From an uncultured Bacilli bacterium (GTDB taxonomy: Bacteria; Bacillota_I; Bacilli_A; ML615J-28; CAG-698), in NCBI GenBank assembly GCA_934096585.1, contig CAKOMG010000006.1, positions 1 to 64,000 of the forward strand: a stretch of DNA of 64,000 bases, written 5' to 3'. Under the pieces are notes generated by a model. The model searched no databases, had not been told where the DNA came from, and saw only the letters and a program-made list of their open reading frames with translations. Of this stretch, positions 8,679-19,400 are shown in pieces. The position numbers were made by a program, and so were the translations under genes. Within the stretch, counting starts at the first letter, position 1, and each line of letters opens with the position of its first letter.

Positions 8679-9884
8679 CTAAAATTGTTTAAAGAACTCA
8701 ACTGTTTCTTTAATGACTTTCACAAATTTATCAATATCTTCATATGTGTTATATATATATAACGATGCTCTTAATGTGCCAACACAATGCAACCATTTTG
8801 TTATTAATTGTGCACAGTGATGTCCAGCCCTTAAACATATATTAGCCTCATCAAAAAATGAAGCAGCATCATGAGGATGTACACCATCAATATTAAAACT
8901 TATTATACCAACATCACTTGTTTTATTATAAATTGTAATACCTTGTACTTCTTTTAATTTATCCATAGCATAAGTCATTAACTCTTGCTCATGTTTATGA
9001 ATTGTATCTAGCCCTATTGCTTCAATAAATTCTAATGCTCTTCCTAGACCTATTGCTTCCGCAATTGCGGGTGTGCCGGTTTCAAATCTAAATGGTATAT
9101 CTTTAATAGTTACATAGTCAAGCCCAACTTCTTCATTCATATCACCACCATAATATAATGGTTCAAGCTGTTTTAAAATATTCTTTTTACCATATAAAAC
9201 GCCAATTCCAGTTGGTCCTAAAATCTTATGTCCTGAGAATGCTAAAAAGTCACAATCTAATTCTTTAACATTTATTTTAAAATGTTGAACGGCTTGAGCA
9301 GCATCAACTATCACAATTATATTTCTTTTATGTGCTTCTTCAATAATTTCCTTAATTGGTGTTAAATATCCCATAACATTTGAAACCATAGTTAAAGCAA
9401 TAACTTTGGTTTTATCTGTTAATACTTTTTTGAAATTATTTATTGTGATACGACCTTCTGTATCTAGTGGTATATATCTTAAATTAGCTTTTCTTCTTTC
9501 ACATGCTTTCATCCAAGGAAGAACAGAACTATGATGTTCAAGTTCACTTGATATAACTTCGTCTCCTTCGTTTAAACTTTTTTCAAGCATTAAACATATA
9601 TCATTTAATGCTTCACTTACATTTCTTGTGAAGACAATTTCTTTAAATTCCGCATTTAAAAATTTAGCTACTATATTTCTTGCTTTGTCATATTCTTCTG
9701 TTGCTTCATAGCTTAATTTATAAACACCACGATGAATATTAACACCATATTTAGTATAGTATTCATCCATTTTATCTAATACACATTTTGGTTTTAGAGA
9801 TGTAGCTCCACTATCTAAATATACTAAATTTTTATTGTTCTCAAATATTGGAAACTCTTTTTTTATGTCCGCAATATTTATCAT
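8679..9884 (-). CDS. sufS: Cysteine desulfurase SufS
   Basis: 401 residues from ATG 9884, preceded by AGGGAGGAT; the earlier in-frame ATG at 9905 lies before that SD. It is a PLP enzyme that converts cysteine to alanine plus enzyme-bound persulfide. The PLP lysine is in SGHKILGPTGIGVLYG, the catalytic Cys in LRAGHHCAQ, and the cofactor region in HHSSVLPW. It donates sulfur to SufU encoded downstream. Confidence 0.97.
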   Translation of the reverse strand: MINIADIKKEFPIFENNKNLVYLDSGATSLKPKCVLDKMDEYYTKYGVNIHRGVYKLSYEATEEYDKARNIVAKFLNAEFKEIVFTRNVSEALNDICLMLEKSLNEGDEVISSELEHHSSVLPWMKACERRKANLRYIPLDTEGRITINNFKKVLTDKTKVIALTMVSNVMGYLTPIKEIIEEAHKRNIIVIVDAAQAVQHFKINVKELDCDFLAFSGHKILGPTGIGVLYGKKNILKQLEPLYYGGDMNEEVGLDYVTIKDIPFRFETGTPAIAEAIGLGRALEFIEAIGLDTIHKHEQELMTYAMDKLKEVQGITIYNKTSDVGIISFNIDGVHPHDAASFFDEANICLRAGHHCAQLITKWLHCVGTLRASLYIYNTYEDIDKFVKVIKETVEFFKQF

Positions 9885-9894
9885 TATATCCTCC

Positions 9895-10908
9895 CTAGTA
9901 AACAATATCTGTAATTGCTTTATTGATATATTCTTTTACTTTTTCATCCTTAATAGTTTTAATCATTGGATCAACATAAGCAATAACAATTAATCTTTCA
10001 CTTTCTTCTTTTGTTAATCCACGGCTCATCAAATAATATAAATCTTCATCATCTATTGCTCCAATTGATGCTCCATGATTTGCAACAACATCATATTCAT
10101 CAATTTGAAGAAGGGGATTTGCGGAAATTGTTGAATGCAAATCTAAAATTATGCCTCTGGATTTTTGATTAATCACTGATTTTGCACAACCTTTTTTAAT
10201 TAATCCATTACTATTGATATTTAAAATAGATGTGTTTTTACATATTGCATAATTCATTAATTCTGATACTGTTTCATTATACCAATGATACACATTATAA
10301 TTATAGTTTTGTTCTAAACCTGTAGCATTTATGATTGAATTATTAATATTTGTATTTGCATGTAAGCCATATAAATATATATTTGTTTCATTATTTACTA
10401 CATTTTTATTAGCTTGTAATGAGTTTAAATATAGCGTTGCACTTTCATCTAAATATGCATTCATTATTTCTTTAAATTCATTATGACATAATTGAATACT
10501 TGTATAATCTAAAATTGCATTTTGTTCTAATTCAACATCTACTAATGTATGATAATTAGTGTTAACATTTAGATATATCTTTGTTACTTCTGCTTTAATG
10601 TTTTTATTAATATTATAAACAATATTACTATATTCTAGCGTATCATTAATAATGATTACTTTTAAGTTTACTGCTTTTATTATATGAATACTAACAGTAA
10701 AAGGTGATTTTGTTACAATCTCTTCTTCTATAGATGTACGTTTACGTTCACAGATTTCATATGGATCAAATGAATCATCACTATTTACTTCTACTTCTTC
10801 ATCATTTATATTTCTTCTAATTGCTTTACCGTTATAAAGAACTAAATAACTATCATCATCATTAATTAGTTCTTTAATATTATTTTCATAATCTTGGAAA
10901 TGTCCCAT
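9895..10908 (-). CDS. sufD: Fe-S cluster assembly subunit SufD
   Basis: 337 residues, ATG at 10908 after AAAGGAGC. Paralogue of SufB and partner in the SufBC2D complex. Sequence similarity is mostly at the C-terminus: beta-helix segment, then HGASIGAIDDEDLYYLMSRG and a short helical tail. The N-terminal two thirds are divergent, which is usual for SufD. Start and sufC stop share one base (TAATG), so translation is probably coupled. Confidence 0.92.
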   Translation of the reverse strand: MGHFQDYENNIKELINDDDSYLVLYNGKAIRRNINDEEVEVNSDDSFDPYEICERKRTSIEEEIVTKSPFTVSIHIIKAVNLKVIIINDTLEYSNIVYNINKNIKAEVTKIYLNVNTNYHTLVDVELEQNAILDYTSIQLCHNEFKEIMNAYLDESATLYLNSLQANKNVVNNETNIYLYGLHANTNINNSIINATGLEQNYNYNVYHWYNETVSELMNYAICKNTSILNINSNGLIKKGCAKSVINQKSRGIILDLHSTISANPLLQIDEYDVVANHGASIGAIDDEDLYYLMSRGLTKEESERLIVIAYVDPMIKTIKDEKVKEYINKAITDIVY

Positions 10909-11726
10909 TATTTTGCTCCTTTATTGTTTAAAGCACATGAACCTAACACTACACTAGCCTTGTGAGGAATTTCATCAATAATACCAAGTTCTGCTTTAAT
11001 CCAATCATATCCTTCATTATCTATTTTAGTAATCAATTCTTTACCACCGCTTCTTACTATTTTTCCATTCATCATGATATGAACATGAGTTGTGTTAATA
11101 TAATCAAGTAGTCTTTGATAGTGTGTTATAATTAAAGCACCAAATTCATCGCTCTTCATGTTATTTACATTTTCACCAACTATTCTTAATGCGTCGACAT
11201 CTAATCCTGAATCTATTTCATCAAGAATAGCAAAATGAGGTTTCAACATTTTCATTTGAAGTATTTCATTACGTTTCTTTTCTCCACCTGAAAATCCTTC
11301 ATTTATATATCTATGTGGAAGATCTGGATTCATTTTTAAATCAGCAACTGCCTTATCCATTTCTTTAATGAACTTAAATAAAGAAACATGTTCATTTTCA
11401 CCTAATCTTGCTTGCATAGCAGATTTAATAAAATCTGAATTAGTAATACCAGGAATTTCATTTGGATATTGCATTGCTAAAAAGAGACCTTTTCTACTTC
11501 TTTCATCTACGCTCATACTCAAAATATCTTCACCATCAAGAGTAATGCTTCCTTCTGTTACTTCATATCTAGGATGCCCCATAATTACAGCTGCAAGTGT
11601 TGACTTTCCTGTTCCATTTGGACCCATTATTGCATGCATTTCTCCTGTTTTGATAGTTAAGTTAACTCCTTTTAATATTTCTTTATCCTCTACTTTGGCA
11701 TGTAAATTTTTAATAACTAATTCCAT
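10908..11726 (-). CDS. sufC: Fe-S assembly ATPase SufC
   Basis: 272 residues, slightly longer than the usual ~250. Soluble ABC-type ATPase that drives SufBCD. Walker A GPNGTGKSTLA, a SufC-type signature FSGGEKKRNEILQM, Walker B FAILDEIDSGLDVDAL and the switch ITHYQRLL are present. First gene of the operon. The extra length is a C-terminal tail of about 20 residues containing one Cys. Confidence 0.97.
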   Translation of the reverse strand: MELVIKNLHAKVEDKEILKGVNLTIKTGEMHAIMGPNGTGKSTLAAVIMGHPRYEVTEGSITLDGEDILSMSVDERSRKGLFLAMQYPNEIPGITNSDFIKSAMQARLGENEHVSLFKFIKEMDKAVADLKMNPDLPHRYINEGFSGGEKKRNEILQMKMLKPHFAILDEIDSGLDVDALRIVGENVNNMKSDEFGALIITHYQRLLDYINTTHVHIMMNGKIVRSGGKELITKIDNEGYDWIKAELGIIDEIPHKASVVLGSCALNNKGAK

Positions 11727-11770
11727 ATACTTAATCTCCTTAAATATTAGTTTATCTTTTTATTGTTAGT

Positions 11771-11780
11771 ATTATATCAC
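11771..11780 (-). promoter_or_regulatory. sufC: Extended -10 promoter of the suf operon
   Basis: Minus-strand TGATATAAT, a TGN-extended -10, about 45 bp upstream of sufC. No convincing -35 hexamer is placed 17 bp further. Confidence 0.6.
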
Positions 11781-11824
11781 TTTTTTTACATTTCTGCACG
11801 AAATATAATAATTTTTTTAATAAA

Positions 11825-11850
11825 GAAAAAAAGAAGTATTACTTCTTTTT
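11825..11850 (-). terminator. Terminator overlapping the end of the 130-residue gene
   Basis: AAAAGAAGTAA / TACTTCTTTT inverted repeat with a T-rich 3' side on the minus strand. The stop codon TAA of the gene at 11839 lies in the hairpin. Confidence 0.75.
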
Positions 11851-12231
11851 CTTTTTGCTTTTATTTTTAGCCTTTTTCTTTACTGGTTTATTATCTTCAT
11901 TATCGTTATGAAATAAAAATACAAAAGATATTAATAACAGTGCTACACCAACAATAATTGTGATATAGTATAAAATATTTAATCCTTCTATTTTGGCAAT
12001 TGCAAATAACAGCGCATCAATAAAAAAATATAATTTCATATTTTTAATGATCTCTAGTGGCTTAAAATTTTCACTACTTAATATTGTTATAACAATACTT
12101 ATTCCAGAAATAGTAATAGCTAAAATACCAACATATTTATTTTTGGTAAGAATTAATATTGATAATACTATTAATATAACAATCTCCATTATATCACTAA
12201 CTAATTTACAACTCTTTTTTAAATTATCCAT
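11839..12231 (-). CDS. Small four-helix membrane protein with a poly-lysine tail
   Basis: 130 residues. Four hydrophobic segments lie at about residues 13-30, 33-52, 66-82 and 86-107. They are followed by an acidic linker (DNDEDN) and a very basic tail ending in six lysines, presumably cytoplasmic. I recognise no family. It lies 11 bp downstream of the ABC exporter pair and is probably co-transcribed. A role with the exporter is possible but only positional. Confidence 0.7.
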   Translation of the reverse strand: MDNLKKSCKLVSDIMEIVILIVLSILILTKNKYVGILAITISGISIVITILSSENFKPLEIIKNMKLYFFIDALLFAIAKIEGLNILYYITIIVGVALLLISFVFLFHNDNEDNKPVKKKAKNKSKKKKK

Positions 12232-12242
12232 TTTACTTCTCC

Positions 12243-14027
12243 TTATTTAAATTGTGAATAATATAATTCATGATAAAATCCTTTAAATTTTAGTAATTCT
12301 TCATGATTTCCTTGTTCGATAATATTTCCATCTTTTACAACTAATATCAAATCCGCATTTTGAATTGTGGATAAGCGGTGAGCAATTATGAAGCATGTCT
12401 TATTTTCCATTAAATGCTTCATTGATTCTTGTATTTTTATTTCTGTTCTTGTATCAACATTTGATGTTGCTTCATCCAAAATTAACATATGAGCATTTAA
12501 TAACATTGCTCTAGCAATTGTTAATAGTTGCTTTTGACCTTTTGATATATTTGTTCCACCCTCTGTTAATATTGTATCGTATCCCTTGGGAAGTCGTTCA
12601 ATAAAATTATGAATTCTTGCAATTTTACAAACTGCTTTAACTTGTTCTAAAGATATGTTTTCATCACTATAAGCAAGATTATCATATACACTTGCTTCAA
12701 ATAACCAAGTATCTTGTAAAACCATAGCATAACTTTTACGTAAATCATTTCTTTTAATATTCATAATGTTATTACTATCTAAGTAAATATTTCCTCTATC
12801 TATATCATAGAATCTCATAAGTAAATTTACTATGGTAGTTTTGCCAGCTCCCGTTGGACCAACGATGGCTACTACTTTTCCTTTAAGAGCATCAAAGGAT
12901 AAGTTGTGAATAATTTCTTTGTCTTTAGTATATCCAAAACTTACGTGTTTAAAACTAACATTTCCTTTAACACTTTCAAGACTTATTGCACTTTCATTAT
13001 CTTTAGTTTCAGGTTCACTATCTATTAAGTTAAACACTCTTTCACCTGCTGCTAATGCTGATTGTATGTCCACAAATATATTAGCAACTTCATTGATTGG
13101 TCCTGAAAATTTACGGGAGTATTGCAAGAAAGATGATACATCTCCTAACTCTAACATACCAATTACATATAGTATTGATCCAAATATGCATATTAAAGCT
13201 ACTGATAAATTATTTACAAAGCTAACACCAGGACCTGTTATTGATCCGTAATATTCAGCTTTATATGCAGCATTAGCCGCTTCTTTATTGATTTTTTTAA
13301 AATCATTTATAACTGTTTCTTCTTGTCCATATGCTTTAATTGTTTTTGTGCCTGTTATCATTTCCTCATTAAAGCCACTCAACTCGCCTAACATATATGA
13401 ACGTTTCTTAAATAATTTATGTGTTCTTTTTAACATAAATCTTGTAAACATTAATGAAATAGGTATTGTTATAACAAATACTAAAACTAATATTGGAGCA
13501 ATTGTAATCATCATTACTAATGATCCAACGACTGTTATTATGCTTGTACATATTGATATCAAATCACTTGATAATGAACTATTAATAGTATCAATATCAT
13601 ATGACATCTTACTAATAATATCACCAATAGTATTATTATCAAAATAACTAACAGGCAATATTTGTAGTTTATTAAATGCATCTTCACGCATTTTATATAC
13701 TATTTTTTTACTTATAACCATCATTAGTCTTGATAATATATATTGGAATACACTAGATGCAACATAAAAAATTGCCATATAAAATGCATATTTATAAACA
13801 ATACTTAAATTGATATTTCCATTATTTTTTAATGGATCTAACTCATTAATTACATATCCCAAAAGTTTTGGCCCTATTAAAGCAAAAGTGTTAGAAAATA
13901 TTGTTAGAACAAGCGCAAGTAGTAGTAACCATTTATATTTAAACAAATAATTCCATAGTCTTTTTAATACATATTTTTTATTTTTAGGCTTTTGAAATAC
14001 TCTTGCTTTTCCACCTCTACTATTCAT
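12243..14027 (-). CDS. ABC exporter half-transporter, catalytic subunit
   Basis: 594 residues: six-helix ABC exporter domain (about 30-330), then a nucleotide-binding domain with Walker A GPTGAGKTT, Walker B LILDEATSNVD (catalytic Glu present) and H-loop AHRLSTI. Its signature is ISKGQ instead of LSGGQ. Together with the partner (degenerate Walker B/H-loop, intact LSGGQ) this gives one intact and one degenerate ATP site. That is characteristic of heterodimeric multidrug or peptide/lipid exporters such as BmrCD and LmrCD. Overlaps the partner gene by 8 bp. Substrate cannot be told. Confidence 0.92.
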   Translation of the reverse strand: MNSRGGKARVFQKPKNKKYVLKRLWNYLFKYKWLLLLALVLTIFSNTFALIGPKLLGYVINELDPLKNNGNINLSIVYKYAFYMAIFYVASSVFQYILSRLMMVISKKIVYKMREDAFNKLQILPVSYFDNNTIGDIISKMSYDIDTINSSLSSDLISICTSIITVVGSLVMMITIAPILVLVFVITIPISLMFTRFMLKRTHKLFKKRSYMLGELSGFNEEMITGTKTIKAYGQEETVINDFKKINKEAANAAYKAEYYGSITGPGVSFVNNLSVALICIFGSILYVIGMLELGDVSSFLQYSRKFSGPINEVANIFVDIQSALAAGERVFNLIDSEPETKDNESAISLESVKGNVSFKHVSFGYTKDKEIIHNLSFDALKGKVVAIVGPTGAGKTTIVNLLMRFYDIDRGNIYLDSNNIMNIKRNDLRKSYAMVLQDTWLFEASVYDNLAYSDENISLEQVKAVCKIARIHNFIERLPKGYDTILTEGGTNISKGQKQLLTIARAMLLNAHMLILDEATSNVDTRTEIKIQESMKHLMENKTCFIIAHRLSTIQNADLILVVKDGNIIEQGNHEELLKFKGFYHELYYSQFK

Positions 14028-15741
14028 TTATACCACCTCCCATTTGTGAGCGATATATTTCTTGATATATAGTAGACTTTAAAAGCAAATCATTATGTGC
14101 TCCTATACTTTCAATCTTACCTTCATCTAAAACTATAATTTGATTGCAATCTTTAATTGAACTTATTCTTTGTGCTATTATAATCATTGTTGTTTTATAA
14201 TTTTCTTTAATATTGTTTCTTAATTGACTATCTGTTTTATAATCTAAGGCACTAGATGAGTCATCTAATACTAGTATTTCAGGATTATTAGCTAAAGCAC
14301 GGGCAATAAATAGTCTTTGTTTTTGGCCACCACTTAAATTAGTTCCTTTAGGAGTAAGCAATGTATCAAGCCCTTCTTTGTTTTTATATATAATATTTTC
14401 TGAAAGACTAGATTTGATAGCTTTGTTTAACTCATTTTCTTTTATATTTCTTCCAAAAGTAATGTTTTCTTTAATGGTGTTTGAAAATATTGTGTCATTT
14501 TGAAATACCGTTCCAAACAATTCAATTAAATCTTCTTTTTTATATGCCTTAACATTTTTACCTTTAATATATATCGCACCTTTATCAACATCATAAAATC
14601 TCATAAGCAAATTTATGATTGTGGTTTTACCACTTCCAGTTGATCCTATTATTCCTAATGTTTCATTTGCTTTAATTTGAAATGATATGTGTTCTAGATT
14701 CATTTCTTTTTTATTATAGCTAAATGATACATCATCAAATTCAATTAATGAATCATTATGTTTTTCTTCTTTATCTTCTTGCTTTAATTTTGATGGTAAA
14801 TCTAATACATATTCAATTCTAACAAGAGAAGCAATTGAGCGAGATAATATAATAAATATTCTAGTGATTGAAAGCATTGCATTAGATATTATTGTAAAAT
14901 ATGTTGTAAAAGCTATTACCTTTCCTACTTCTGTAGTACCATCTTTTATTCTAATGGCACCTACAACAACAACCATTACTAATCCTATATTTAAAAATAT
15001 ATTTATTAATGGATTTAAAAATGCCATCGTATAACCACTTGATAACTCATAATCCATTACTTGTTTATTTATTTTTTGAAATCTTTTTTGTTCATAATCC
15101 ATTTTAGATAAGGCTTTAATTACTCTAATTCCGCTTATATTTTCTCTTATTACTTTAACCATTATATCGATTGATTCTTGAACTTTTTTAAATAATGGTA
15201 TACCTAGTTTTGATATGAGAATTGTAAAAAAGATAATGAATGGAAGGGTTAGTAATAATACTAATGTTAGTACTTTATCAAGAGTAAATGTAACAATTAT
15301 ACCACCAATTAAAAGGATTGGTGCTCTAACCCCTAATCGTTGTATCATTCCTACCATTTGATGAACATTATATGTATCGTTACTAAGTCTTGATATTAAT
15401 GAAGGCATTGTGATTTCATCTATTTGGCTACTGTCTAATGACTCAACTTTCATAAATAAATCATTACGTAAATTTTCAGTAACGCACTTAGCAACATATG
15501 ATGCACTTTGGTTAGCTAATACATTTAATAGAAAACAAATAATAGCACACCCTATCATCAACAATCCATATAATATAATTGGCTTATAATTATTTTCTGG
15601 GATTGTTGGAATGACATCATCAATTATAAAAGTTAATATATAAGGAATAGCTAAATCCATTAGTGTTCCTATTACTTTTATAGTTAATCCAATAATCATT
15701 CTTATTCTTTGTTTTTTTAAATAAGGCAAAATCTTTTTCAT
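14020..15741 (-). CDS. ABC exporter half-transporter, degenerate-site subunit
   Basis: 573 residues: an ABC exporter membrane domain (six helices, ~15-300), then an NBD with Walker A GSTGSGKTT and signature LSGGQKQR. The Walker B reads VLDDSSSALD, so the catalytic Glu is Asp, and the H-loop His is Gln (IAQRISS). These changes mark the degenerate site in heterodimeric exporters and match the non-canonical signature of the downstream partner. SD AAAGGA; own promoter upstream. Confidence 0.92.
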   Translation of the reverse strand: MKKILPYLKKQRIRMIIGLTIKVIGTLMDLAIPYILTFIIDDVIPTIPENNYKPIILYGLLMIGCAIICFLLNVLANQSASYVAKCVTENLRNDLFMKVESLDSSQIDEITMPSLISRLSNDTYNVHQMVGMIQRLGVRAPILLIGGIIVTFTLDKVLTLVLLLTLPFIIFFTILISKLGIPLFKKVQESIDIMVKVIRENISGIRVIKALSKMDYEQKRFQKINKQVMDYELSSGYTMAFLNPLINIFLNIGLVMVVVVGAIRIKDGTTEVGKVIAFTTYFTIISNAMLSITRIFIILSRSIASLVRIEYVLDLPSKLKQEDKEEKHNDSLIEFDDVSFSYNKKEMNLEHISFQIKANETLGIIGSTGSGKTTIINLLMRFYDVDKGAIYIKGKNVKAYKKEDLIELFGTVFQNDTIFSNTIKENITFGRNIKENELNKAIKSSLSENIIYKNKEGLDTLLTPKGTNLSGGQKQRLFIARALANNPEILVLDDSSSALDYKTDSQLRNNIKENYKTTMIIIAQRISSIKDCNQIIVLDEGKIESIGAHNDLLLKSTIYQEIYRSQMGGGINE

Positions 15742-15764
15742 ATTGTTTTCCTTTAATATATATT

Positions 15765-15793
15765 ATTATAACATATTTAATGAATAATCGCAA
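15765..15793 (-). promoter_or_regulatory. Sigma-A-type promoter of the ABC exporter operon
   Basis: Minus-strand TTGCGA, 17 bp, TATAAT with a TG extension (TGTTATAAT), about 25 bp before the start codon at 15741. Confidence 0.75.
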
Positions 15794-15802
15794 TTTGTTT
15801 AT

Positions 15803-15838
15803 AAAAAAGAAACCAAGAATTATATTCTTAGTTTCTAT
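15803..15838 (-). terminator. Terminator downstream of the decayed lipoprotein gene
   Basis: Imperfect inverted repeat AGAAACTAAGAAT / ATTCTTGGTTTCT followed by six T on the minus strand. It lies in the gap before the ABC exporter promoter. Confidence 0.85.
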
Positions 15839-15882
15839 ATAAAGTTAACACTTGTTTTTACAATTAAATAATCAATATTATT

Positions 15883-16387
15883 CTACATAAGTGCAGCAAG
15901 CTTTTTAATATCATCGAATGATATCAAGTTATAATTATAAGCTTCATCTATAGTATACAATTTATTATAATTAACTGAAGAAATATACTTTCTACATATA
16001 GTATATTCATGGAATGGGACACCCGCTATATAATAATTAAAACATTCACTTTTTTCGTCATTTTGTAGATCTCTTATTTTAGGTGCTAACATATCATTAT
16101 GAATAAGATATGAAATAATTACATATAAATCTTCTTCAGTTGCATCAGATCTTTTTTTATGCTTTCAAAATAATATTTCTCTTGAAATGAAGAATCCCAA
16201 TATCATTGTTGTTTTGAATTTTTAAAAAAGAAGGTATATTTTTGGGTTTTTTAATAGCGCCTTTTTCTAAATTTGTGTACTTAGCTTCTAAATCATAGAA
16301 TAAAAATTTTACTTTGACAGTACTTTTGCAACCTACTAACATTATTTAACTAATTATTATAATTACTAAACTTATAATTCTTTTTAT
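15883..16387 (-). pseudogene. Decayed lipoprotein gene (start lost, stop in signal peptide, frameshifts)
   Basis: AGGAG (16400-16396) is followed at 16387 by ATA where an ATG is expected. A signal-peptide-like run then follows (KRIIISLVIIIIS), broken by TAA, then a lipobox LVGCKS (16342 on). The frame continues to about FLKIQNNN. Natural-looking sequence then resumes in a different frame (YWDSSFQEKYYFESIKK) and, after an A7 run near 16152-16158, in a third frame (RSDATEEDLYVIISYL) to the stop at 15883. This is at least one lost start, one nonsense and two frameshifts: a dead secreted lipoprotein of about 165 residues. Sequencing error could explain the A7 shift but not all lesions. Confidence 0.65.
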
Positions 16388-16425
16388 TTTAATTTCTCCT
16401 ATTCTTTAATGCATTATTAATATAC

Positions 16426-16466
16426 AAAAAACATCCCTTTTTCATTTACGAAAAAGAGATGTTTTA
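16426..16466 (-). terminator. Terminator of the PFOR gene
   Basis: Minus-strand hairpin AAAACATCTCTTTTTC / GAAAAAGGGATGTTTT followed by T residues, 20 bp beyond the stop at 16487. Confidence 0.92.
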
Positions 16467-16486
16467 TTTATTTTCTAAAAATAATT

Positions 16487-19400
16487 TTATTTCTTAGAAT
16501 AATCCATAGCTAAGTAACGTTGATACATAGCATATCTTCTTTGAGCTTCTTCCATATTAACTTCTAATAAGTGAGCTGCATGTTCTGGGTTAACTGCTTT
16601 CAATTGTGCATAACGAGTTTCAGTCATAAGATGATCTTCATATTTTTCCCATTGTGGTTCTTTAGAATCTAATTGGAATGGATTTAATCCTTGTTCAATT
16701 CTTCTTGGATCATATCTGAATGTTACCCAATATCCGCATTCAACAGCAAGTTTAGCTTGTTCTTGAGATTTGCTCATACCACGTTTTAATCCATGATTAA
16801 TACATGGAGCATATGCGATAATGATAGATGGTCCATCATAACTTTCTGCTTCTTTTATAGCCTTTAACATTTGAGCTTGAGATGCTCCATGAGCAATTGT
16901 TGCTACATATACATGTCCATAACTCATAGCGATAGCAGCTAAGTCTTTCTTCTTACCAGTCTTTCCACCAGCTGTGAATTTTGCAATTGAAGCTGTAGGA
17001 CTTGATTTAGAAGATTGTCCACCTGTATTAGAATATACTTCTGTATCAATAACTAAGATGTTTACATCTTCTTGGTTAGCAATTACATGGTCTAAGCCTC
17101 CGTAACCAATATCATATGCCCATCCATCACCACCGAAGATCCATTGTGAACGTTTCATAATATAGTCTTTTAATTCAAGAATATGTTTTGCTGTTTCACA
17201 ATCTTTTCCTTCAAGAAGTGGTACTAATTCTTTAGCGATTCTCTTAGTTACATTTCCGTCTTTACGGTTTTCTAACCATTCTTGACATAATGCTTTTACT
17301 TGTGGATCTGCTTCTTCACAGTTAGTAACTTCTTCCATATATACTGCTAAACGATTACGTAATGCTTCTGTTGCCATTCTCATACCATAACCAAATTCAG
17401 CATTATCTTCAAATAGTGAGTTAGCCCATGCTGGTCCCATACCTTCTTTATTCTTTGTATATGGAGATGCTGGATAAGAACCACCATAAATTGATGAACA
17501 TCCAGTTGCATTAGCAACTACCATTCTATCACCAAATAATTGAGTGATAAGTTTTACATATGGAGTTTCACCACATCCACCACAAGCACCACTGAATTCA
17601 AATAATGGTTGTGCAAATTGTGAGTTTTTAGCATTTGCTGTGATATCAACTAAATCTGTTTTATAACTTACATTATTGAAGAAATATTCACTATCATGAT
17701 ATGTCTTGTTATGATGTAATTCGTCAACATTAACCATTGATATAGCTTTATTTACATTACCATCTTTATCTTTCTTACCAGGACATGTATTAACACATAC
17801 TTCACATCCTGTACAATCGGCTGCAGAAATTTGGATTGTATATTTTAATCCTTCTAAACCTTTACCAACAGCATTTAAATATTTAGCTGTTTTTGGAGCT
17901 TTCTTTTCTTCTTCAGGTGTTACTAAGAATGGTCTAATTACAGCATGTGGACATACAAATGAACATTGGTTACATTGGATACAGTTATTTGGATTCCAAA
18001 CTGGTACGAATGTTGAAATTTCACGTTTTTCATATGCTGTTGTACCACTAATCATAGTACCATCTTCATATCCCATAAATGCTGAAACAGGTAAATCATA
18101 ACCTTTAATTGCATTAATTGGATTAGCAATTTTTTGAACGAATTCAGGTAAAGTCTTATCTACTTTTACTTTTTCAGGTTTTAATGTAGCCCATGCTGGA
18201 TCAACTGCTACTTCAACTAATCCTTGAGCACCTGTATCAATTGCTTTGTAGTTTAATTCAACAACTGCTTCACCTTTTTTGCTATATGTCTTTTTAGCAT
18301 AATATTTCATTAATTCTTGTGCTTTTTCATATGGCATAATTTGTTCATTTAACTTGAAGAATGCTGATTGCATAATTGTATTAGTTCTATTTCCAAGTCC
18401 AATTTGGCGAGCTAATGTTGTTGCATCAATGATATAAAATTTAGCATGTTTTTTAGCTAATTCTGCTTTAAATGAATTTGGCATAAATTCAATTAGTTCA
18501 TCAACTGGTTTAGTTGTATTTAGTAAGAATGTACCATTTTCTTTTAAAGAAGATAACATATCATATTTTTCAACATATGTATCTAAACTACAAGCAACAA
18601 AGTCAGCTTGAGTAACTAAGTATGTTGAACGAATTGGTTCTGGACTAAATCTTAAATGGCTTCTTGTAACACCGCCAGATTTTTTAGAGTCATATGCAAA
18701 ATATGCTTGTGCATAATTATCAGTATTATCACCAATAATTTTAATAGTACTCTTATTAGCACCAACTGTACCATCACTACCTAATCCAAAGAAGATTAAT
18801 TGACTAGCTTTATCTCCAGCAACATTAATTTCTTTTTCTAGAGGTAAACTTAAATGAGTAACATCATCATTAATACCTACAGTGAAGTTATCTAAAGCTT
18901 TCTTTCCTTTTGCTAAGTTTTTATATACTGCAAAGATTTGTGCAGGAGTAGTATCTTTACTAGATAATCCATATCTACCACCAATAATCATTGGAGCACT
19001 CTTTTCTCCATAGAATACACTCTTAACATCTAGATATAATGGTTCGCCAATTGAACCTTGTTCTTTAGTTCTATCTAAAACTGCAACTCTCTTAACAGTT
19101 TTTGGCATTGCTGCCATAAAGTATTTTTTAGAGAATGGACGATATAAGTGTACATTTACTGCACCTACTTTTTCGCCTTGTTTCATTTTGTAATCAATTA
19201 CTTCTTTAATACATTCATTTACAGAACCAATTGATACGATAACATCTGTAGCTTCAGGATCACCATAATAATTGAATGGTGCATAATCTCTTCCTGTAAC
19301 TTTAGATATTTCTTGCATATATTCATTAACAATGTCTGGAACTGCATCGTAATATTTATTTTGTGCTTCACGTGCTTGGAAGTATACGTCGTCATTTTGT

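Noticed and set aside
16157..16342. 61-codon ORF beginning MLVGCKS as an intact small lipoprotein
   Set aside because: A lipobox four residues from the start cannot work; the upstream sequence shows a degraded signal peptide, so it is treated as part of a pseudogene.
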